NCBI GenBank assembly: GCA_024958655.1
Contig: JANWUR010000024.1
Location: forward strand, 1 to 57,094
Direction of reading: 5' to 3'
Source of the DNA: Cyanobium sp. FGCU6
GTDB lineage: Bacteria > Cyanobacteriota > Cyanobacteriia > PCC-6307 > Cyanobiaceae
DNA length: 57,094 nucleotides
In this document: positions 52,215 to 57,094 of the stretch, piece by piece
Numbering within the stretch: the stretch's first letter is position 1
How the letters are laid out: the number at the start of each line of letters is the position of its first letter
Program-made: the position numbers and the translations under genes
Notes under the pieces: generated by a model
Databases searched by the model: none
What the model saw: only the letters and a program-made list of their open reading frames with translations
Told to the model about the DNA's origin: nothing

Positions 52215-52543
52215 GCGAGGCGGTGGTCCGGCGGGTGGCCGCTGCGGTGGTGGTGGAACTGCCCGATGGCAGCGGTGGCGGCATCCTGCTCAACCACTCC
52301 GGCGTGATCGCCACCATCCAGCCCGTGGCGGAGGGCTGGAGCAACGCGCGCATCCGCTGGCGCGATGGCCGCGTGTCGATCGCCTGGGTGGTCCATTGCT
52401 GGAGGGGGAGAGCAGCGGCAGTCGGCGGGCCAGGAGCGGTTAAACGATCGAGGTGATCGGCCACCGTCTCGGGTTGGCCTCCTCCGTCACCCGGGGAGTG
52501 GTCAGCGCCGTGAAGCTCGGCGAGGATCTCCTGCAGGCGTGAC
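52215..52543 (+). pseudogene. Trypsin-like serine protease remnant
   Basis: VVVELPDGSGGGILLNHSGV, IATIQPVAEGWSNARIRWRD resembles the N-terminal barrel of HtrA-like proteases, but the catalytic His context (normally NxHVV) reads QPVA. A second piece in another frame, EVIGHRLGLASSVTRGVVSA, VKLGEDLLQA, fits the segment before the active Ser. Middle parts are missing. Low-confidence reading. Confidence 0.45.
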
Positions 52544-52706
52544 GCACGAGGGTTGCGGCCGAGGGCCTTTCAGGGTGGGGCCGAACCCTTGCTGGACGCC
52601 AGCCGGGTGATGTCTGGCGAGGAGGATCAGGATTACGAAGATTTCCCCGGAATGCGGCCTGCCCTGAACCTGACAGCCATAAACGGGGGAACCGCATTCT
52701 TGCCCG

Positions 52707-53972
52707 ATGGCCGTGATCTCCCTGGCGGATGCCGCCCGCTATACAAGGGGCCTGCCCCACCAGAAGGACGCCTGGGAGTGGCTGCAGCAGCAACTCAACG
52801 AGCAGGAGCTGGAGGGCTTTGCCGAGCGCTTCCGCACGGCGCCCCCTGAGCCTGCCACCCCTGATCTGGTAACGGCCGCCCAGTGCCTGGAGGTGTTTGG
52901 CCGGGATGTGACCCCCGCCCAGCTGGCGGATCTGAATGCCTGTCTGCAACGCTTTGAGATCGACACGCCCGCCCGCATTGCCCATTTCATGGCGCAGATC
53001 GCCCATGAATCGGGAGGGCTGAAATGGATGGAGGAAATTGCCGATGGCAGCGCCTATGAAGGCCGCTTTGACCTCGGCAACACCCAGCCCGGCGATGGCA
53101 AACGCTTCAAGGGAGCAGGGGTGATCCAGCTCACCGGCCGCGCCAACTATGAAGCCTTCAGTGAATTTATCGGCGATCCCCAGGTGATGGAGGGTTGCTC
53201 CTATGTGGCGAGCCACTACCCCTTCACCTCGGCAGGCTTCTGGTGGCACAACAACCACATGAATGAGGAGGTTGATGGTGGCGCCAGTTGCCGCCGCATC
53301 TCACGCCTTGTCAATGGAAGGGACCCTGCGAATGGTCTGAGTGATCGGGAAGCCTATTTCGCCAAGGCCACCCAGGTCTTTAGCGCCACTGCCATCACCC
53401 AGCCCACTGGAGCGAGCAAAATCCTGAGCGTTCCCTACTTTTCCCAACTCGATTCCAGCACCGACCAGGCCAACCGCATGTGCTTCAGTTCCAGCTGCGC
53501 CATGCTCGTCGCAGCCCTCAAGCCCAAAGCCCTGCCTGGCACCGATGATCAATATCTGAAGATCGTGAATCAATTCGGTGACACCACGAGCAATGCGGCC
53601 CAGATCCAGGCCCTGGAGAGCCTGGGCATCAAGGCCCGCTTCGAAGTCAACGCTGATTTTTCCACTCTGGAGGAGCAGATCGATCGAGGCTTTCCCGTTC
53701 CCTGCGGGTTCATTCACAAGGGACCGGTGGAGGCACCCTTTGGCAATGGGCACTGGCTGTGCGTGATCGGTTACAATCCGAAATCGGTGATTGTCAATGA
53801 TCCGAATGGCGATCTCGACCTGATTGCAGGGGTGTACGGCAGCCGCAATGGGGCCGGGTTGCAGTATAGCCGCAAAAACTTCGGCCGCCGCTGGATGGTG
53901 GACGAGACGAACAACTACGCCTACGCGCCAGGTCGGGGCTGGGCGATCATCGTGGAAGCGGTGCTCGCCTGA
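52707..53972 (+). CDS. GH19 chitinase/lysozyme-like plus C39-like peptidase fusion
   Basis: The protein is 421 residues. The GH19 part (about 85-225) shows HFMAQIAHESGGLKWMEEIA, with Glu101 as likely catalytic acid, and GKRFKGAGVIQLTGRANYEA. The second part (about 240-420) has VPYFSQLDSSTDQANRMCFS, with Cys259, and PFGNGHWLCVIGYNPKSVIV, with His349, as in C39-like cysteine peptidases. Both domains are common in phage endolysins. No signal peptide was seen, so it could be released by lysis or exported another way. The neighbouring genes are not phage genes. Confidence 0.88.
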   Translation: MAVISLADAARYTRGLPHQKDAWEWLQQQLNEQELEGFAERFRTAPPEPATPDLVTAAQCLEVFGRDVTPAQLADLNACLQRFEIDTPARIAHFMAQIAHESGGLKWMEEIADGSAYEGRFDLGNTQPGDGKRFKGAGVIQLTGRANYEAFSEFIGDPQVMEGCSYVASHYPFTSAGFWWHNNHMNEEVDGGASCRRISRLVNGRDPANGLSDREAYFAKATQVFSATAITQPTGASKILSVPYFSQLDSSTDQANRMCFSSSCAMLVAALKPKALPGTDDQYLKIVNQFGDTTSNAAQIQALESLGIKARFEVNADFSTLEEQIDRGFPVPCGFIHKGPVEAPFGNGHWLCVIGYNPKSVIVNDPNGDLDLIAGVYGSRNGAGLQYSRKNFGRRWMVDETNNYAYAPGRGWAIIVEAVLA

Positions 53973-54006
53973 AGCCCACGCTTGAAGTCCCCACGGTTGA
54001 TCCTTG

Positions 54007-54417
54007 TCAGTAACGGCAGTAGCCCACCTCCCCCTTGAGGGGAGGTTTGCAAGGGTAACGGAGGGGAATGAGGATGCGATTGCCCGTGCCCAGATTGGTG
54101 AGCAGGGTGTTGCCCTGGATCAGCAATTCCCGGCGCCACAGCCCGCCGTAGCGATCCGCCCAGTAACTGGGCAGCCCCTGACGGGCCGGTGGCCTGCGCT
54201 CCAGTCGCGTGCGAATCCCATCCACCCAGACAATCCGCAGCACATCGTCGCTCTGCTCATCGCGGCAGCGGATCACATCCTTGTTGTAGAGACAATCCTT
54301 CCACTCGTCGCGGGGGATCTGGGGAGCCGGTGAGGGCGGGCTCTGGGCTCGGCTTGGTGGCGTCAAGCCGATGGCCACAGGGATCATCAGCAAACCCATG
54401 AGGCTGAGAACGCGCAT
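54007..54417 (-). CDS. Small secreted protein
   Basis: The protein is 136 residues from the ATG at 54417. A signal peptide (LSLMGLLMIPVAIGLTPPSR, cut near SRAQS) leads to a short mature part with four cysteines (WKDCLYNKDVIRCRDEQSDD; YPCKPPLKGEVGYCRY). Two disulfides are plausible. No family recognised. Convergent with the GH19-C39 gene. Confidence 0.7.
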   Translation of the reverse strand: MRVLSLMGLLMIPVAIGLTPPSRAQSPPSPAPQIPRDEWKDCLYNKDVIRCRDEQSDDVLRIVWVDGIRTRLERRPPARQGLPSYWADRYGGLWRRELLIQGNTLLTNLGTGNRILIPLRYPCKPPLKGEVGYCRY

Positions 54418-54583
54418 CGGCAGCACCTGTTGTGGGCTTCACCTGTAGCACAACCTGGCAGATCAATCGAAGCTGGAGACCATCACACTTCTTGTCTGAC
54501 TCTCTGGGCAGCGGGATGGCCAGGGGGCAATCTGCTCACAATGAAGCCAGCACAACGCAGCGGCATCCGCCCTGCATCTCGCG

Positions 54584-56158
54584 ATGCCCACAGCAGCTGA
54601 AGTCGCCCAGAGCATCCTTCTGAGGGGGCGCCATTCCCTCGCCAGTGTGCCGCAACTGGGCGAGGAGGTGGCACAGCGGGACCAGGCCCTCAGCGGTCGC
54701 CTGGTGCCACTGTCCACTGCGGACGACCCTTTCAGCTGGACCAGCAAGGTGTGTCGCAGTGCTTCCGAGCTGCTGCAGAGCCTGCAATGGAGCGCGGGCT
54801 TATCCGGGGGGCTGGGGCCCATCCCCTTGTTGAAGGCGCGGCAGGAGTTCTTTGAATCTCTCCACACCACCGTCTTCAGCGTCTCGGTGGTGGTGCAGGC
54901 GCGGCGGGCGGTGGCGGCGATGACCTGCGAAGACGTGGCCCTTAAGCCCGCTGTGGCCATCCCCTCCGATGCGGCGGCCCTGGATGGGTTTGTGGACACT
55001 TACGGCGACAGCTGGGTGAGGTCGGTGGTCGTGGGCGGGCAGATGCAGGGGATCTACACGCTGTATGCCCAGAGCCGAGAGCAGGCGCGCGAAGTGGCGA
55101 CGGCCGTTGATCTGCTGGTGAGCACGGGCACCATCAGCCTGGGGCCGAGCTTTGGCCAGCAGTTGAAGACCATCGCCAGAGACGCCAATGTGAACGTCAG
55201 CTGTCGGGTGTCGGTTTCGGGGTTGGCGCAGCCGCCGGTGATCACCGAAGAGACCATGGCGGCCTTTGCCAGCTCCTTCGGCACCCTCGCGCTCGACAAT
55301 CCGGTGGTGCTTTCGCTGCAGACCCAGGGCTATGAGGAGGTGGGGGAGCTGCGGGAGGTGTTTCAACCCGTGGCCCGCAACCGGATCCTGCTGAGCGGCG
55401 ATGGATTGAAACCCGGTTTGCGGCGCCAGTGGCAGCGGTTGCGGGAACTGGTGAACCAGTGCAACTGGGTGGCGGGCACCTACGACGTCTATGGCATCCC
55501 TCAGGACCCCACCCTGGCCAGCCATCGAACGCAGATGTTGGCCGACTGCCGCGAGATCGAAGCCCTCTGTGCCACTTATCACAGCTCCCCTTCCACTCCC
55601 CTGGCGGAGCCGGTGTTGGAGGCCCTCGCAACGGGAAGCCCCAAGCTGCAGGTGCAGGTGCGGGATGGGGACACCATGGGGGGAAGGGGTGGTGAACCCT
55701 TTCCCTACATGGATCGGGAAAACGCCGTGCGGCGGCGGCGGAAGCTGGTGCGGGTGGGGCTGAGAGCGGGCAACCGGGTGGATCAGATTCGCTTGCGCTA
55801 CCACCAGGAACCCACCGGCGAGTCGGATGAGTGGATCCAGGAGACCCACGGCGGAGAAGGCGGCAGCGATCTGGGCGAGATGGAGCTCGGCACGGGGGTG
55901 GGCATCGCGCGGATCAAAGGCCTGTCTGGCATCCCCAACGGCCGGGTGGATCAACTGGAGCTCACCACCAGCGATGGCCAGCGCCGTGGCGGCGGCGGCG
56001 ACAAGGGGAACACACCCCTGGATTGGCAACCCGCCACCAACCAGGTGGTGCTCGGCTTCCATGGCCGCAGCAAAGCCGAGCTGGATTCGCTCACCGCCGT
56101 GATCGCCACGTTCGGGCCACTGGTCTGGGAAGAGGTTTCTTTGGCGGAGGATCCATAA
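54584..56158 (+). CDS. MACPF-like protein with C-terminal jacalin-like lectin domain
   Basis: The protein is 524 residues. The middle has FVDTYGDSWVRSVVVGGQMQ (the YGD of MACPF-like toxins, residues 140-142), with a long beta/helix region after it. The C-terminus from about residue 370 looks like a beta-prism lectin: GLRAGNRVDQIRLRYHQEPT, THGGEGGSDLGEMELGTGVG and GRVDQLELTTSDGQRRGGGG. No signal peptide is present. Such fusions form pores after binding sugars in eukaryotes. The bacterial role is unknown, and the MACPF call rests on a short motif. Confidence 0.65.
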   Translation: MPTAAEVAQSILLRGRHSLASVPQLGEEVAQRDQALSGRLVPLSTADDPFSWTSKVCRSASELLQSLQWSAGLSGGLGPIPLLKARQEFFESLHTTVFSVSVVVQARRAVAAMTCEDVALKPAVAIPSDAAALDGFVDTYGDSWVRSVVVGGQMQGIYTLYAQSREQAREVATAVDLLVSTGTISLGPSFGQQLKTIARDANVNVSCRVSVSGLAQPPVITEETMAAFASSFGTLALDNPVVLSLQTQGYEEVGELREVFQPVARNRILLSGDGLKPGLRRQWQRLRELVNQCNWVAGTYDVYGIPQDPTLASHRTQMLADCREIEALCATYHSSPSTPLAEPVLEALATGSPKLQVQVRDGDTMGGRGGEPFPYMDRENAVRRRRKLVRVGLRAGNRVDQIRLRYHQEPTGESDEWIQETHGGEGGSDLGEMELGTGVGIARIKGLSGIPNGRVDQLELTTSDGQRRGGGGDKGNTPLDWQPATNQVVLGFHGRSKAELDSLTAVIATFGPLVWEEVSLAEDP

Positions 56159-56246
56159 CTCCCAGGCACCTCCGTCCATGGTCCTCGGGCGGCGTGAACC
56201 GCGCCCGCCGGCAGAAGTGAGCAGCTCAAGGCGCTGCCACTCCCCA

Positions 56247-57094
56247 TCAAACCCTCAGCAAGCGCTTCACCTGGTGCAGGGTTTGCAGCAGGGGCTTCAG
56301 GGCCGCCGGCAGCCGTAGGCTGGATTGGCTTTGGCCTTTGGATGCAGGCGCAGGGCTGGCCCCCATGGTGAGCGGCGGCGGCACTGGCGGATTGGCGCAG
56401 ATGGCGCGGGCGCGCATGGCGATGGCTTCGAAGTCTTTGCCCACCTGGAAAGTTTCGGGGTGGAGCAGGAGCTGGTGGTGGCGGAGCTGGTGGCAGGCGA
56501 GCTGAATCGCCACGAAGCCGCTGGCATCCCACACCCGCACGGTCTTGTCAGCAGAGCCGGAGACGATGCGGCGCCCGTCGGGGCTGAAGGCCACAGATCT
56601 CACAGAGTCTGTATGCCCCTGCAGCGGCGGGCCGAGGGGCTTGCCGCTGGCTGCATCCCACACCCGCACGGTCTTGTCATCAGAGCCGGAGACGATGCGG
56701 CGCCCGTCGGGGCTGAAGGCCACGGAGGACAGCCACGTTGTATGCCCTTGCAGCGGCGGGCCGAGGGGCTTGCCGCTGGCGGCATCCCACACCCGCACGG
56801 TGTTGTCCCCAGAGCCGGAGACGATGCGGCGCCCGTCGGGGCTGAAGGCCACGGACCTCACCCAGTCTGTATGCCCTTGCAGCGGCGGGCCGAGGGGCTT
56901 GCCGCTGGCGGCATCCCACACCCGCACGGTGTTGTCCCCAGAGCCGGAGACGATGCGGCGCCCGTCGGGGCTGAAGGCCACGGACCTCACCCAGTCTGTA
57001 TGCCCTTGCAGCGGCGGGCCGAGGGGCTTGCCGCTGGCGGCATCCCACACCCGCACGGTGTTGTCCCCAGAGCCGGAGACGATGCGGCGCCCGT
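56247..57094 (-). CDS. WD40-repeat protein, 3' end (5' end beyond window)
   Basis: The open frame enters from the right edge. At least four WD40 units are visible, each reading [20 protein letters not shown] then [20 protein letters not shown] with few changes. After the last incomplete unit comes [20 protein letters not shown] and a basic tail ending [14 protein letters not shown]. Large cyanobacterial WD40 proteins of this kind often carry an N-terminal NACHT or caspase effector, which would lie outside the window. The function cannot be assigned. Confidence 0.88.
   Translation of the reverse strand, partial: GRRIVSGSGDNTVRVWDAASGKPLGPPLQGHTDWVRSVAFSPDGRRIVSGSGDNTVRVWDAASGKPLGPPLQGHTDWVRSVAFSPDGRRIVSGSGDNTVRVWDAASGKPLGPPLQGHTTWLSSVAFSPDGRRIVSGSDDKTVRVWDAASGKPLGPPLQGHTDSVRSVAFSPDGRRIVSGSADKTVRVWDASGFVAIQLACHQLRHHQLLLHPETFQVGKDFEAIAMRARAICANPPVPPPLTMGASPAPASKGQSQSSLRLPAALKPLLQTLHQVKRLLRV
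56525..57094 (-). repeat. Tandem 129-bp near-identical WD40-coding repeats
   Basis: CATCCCACACCCGCACGG recurs at 56525, 56654, 56783, 56912 and 57041, exactly 129 bp (43 codons) apart. Units differ at only a few bases. Such identity implies recent amplification or gene conversion and a propensity for copy-number change. Confidence 0.95.

Noticed and set aside
56525..57094. Regular repeats considered as a CRISPR array
   Set aside because: The unit is 129 bp, coding and in frame, without variable spacers. It encodes WD40 blades.

Overview
The window looks like chromosomal DNA of a GC-rich picocyanobacterium of the Cyanobium/Synechococcus type. This rests on a single-helix high-light-inducible protein gene, a TPM/Psb32-like thylakoid protein, a TIGR04168-type phosphoesterase, nadA, aroB, and housekeeping genes packed with 4-base overlaps. 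No ribosomal RNA, tRNA, insertion sequence or CRISPR array was recognised. All calls come from reading the sequence; no database search was run.

Layout. (1) 1-4774, minus strand: a type I restriction-modification operon, hsdM to hsdS, with a DUF4062/RecG-like ATPase gene and a small nucleotidyltransferase gene inserted between them. hsdS runs off the left edge and no hsdR is visible. (2) 4855-23632: an accessory array. At least nine, probably eleven, partial copies of the 3' end of one gene (the C-terminal DUF3427 region of a superfamily II helicase), all on the plus strand, are interleaved with toxin-antitoxin modules and remnants: HicBA, PIN/VapBC, HEPN-MNT, DUF1778/GNAT, DUF433/DUF5615, and an EVE-HNH remnant. 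Most copies end at the same stop codon but begin at different points. An operon encoding an exported WD40-caspase, a TIR-TM-TPR protein and an unknown protein (17141-22403) lies inside the same series. (3) 23690-43832: mostly conserved genes, namely a broken iron redox enzyme gene, selO, sbcCD, aroB, a cation antiporter, hli, a MidA-type methyltransferase, the TPM protein, a muramidase, a glycosyltransferase, a phosphoesterase, nadA, a YdcF protein, a ligase-associated exonuclease, a cupin and an ATP-dependent DNA ligase. (4) 43926-49375: a chromosomal integron. A clear IntI-type integrase is followed, in the same direction, by an attI-like junction, three attC sites and four AT-richer cassettes: HicAB, two membrane proteins, a 459-residue unknown, and MazEF. 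The last attC is missing. (5) 49399-57094: gene fragments (DUF4143 ATPase, RTX protein, O-methyltransferase, trypsin-like protease), then an endolysin-like GH19-C39 protein, a small secreted protein, a MACPF-like/jacalin protein, and the 3' end of a WD40 gene made of near-identical 129-bp repeats.

How it fits together. The window holds two independent collections of toxin-antitoxin and putative defence genes. One is a recognisable integron with attC sites. The other is delimited by truncated copies of a helicase tail and matches no gene-capture system I know. That DUF3427-tail array and the caspase-TIR operon nested in it are the best candidates for something undescribed.
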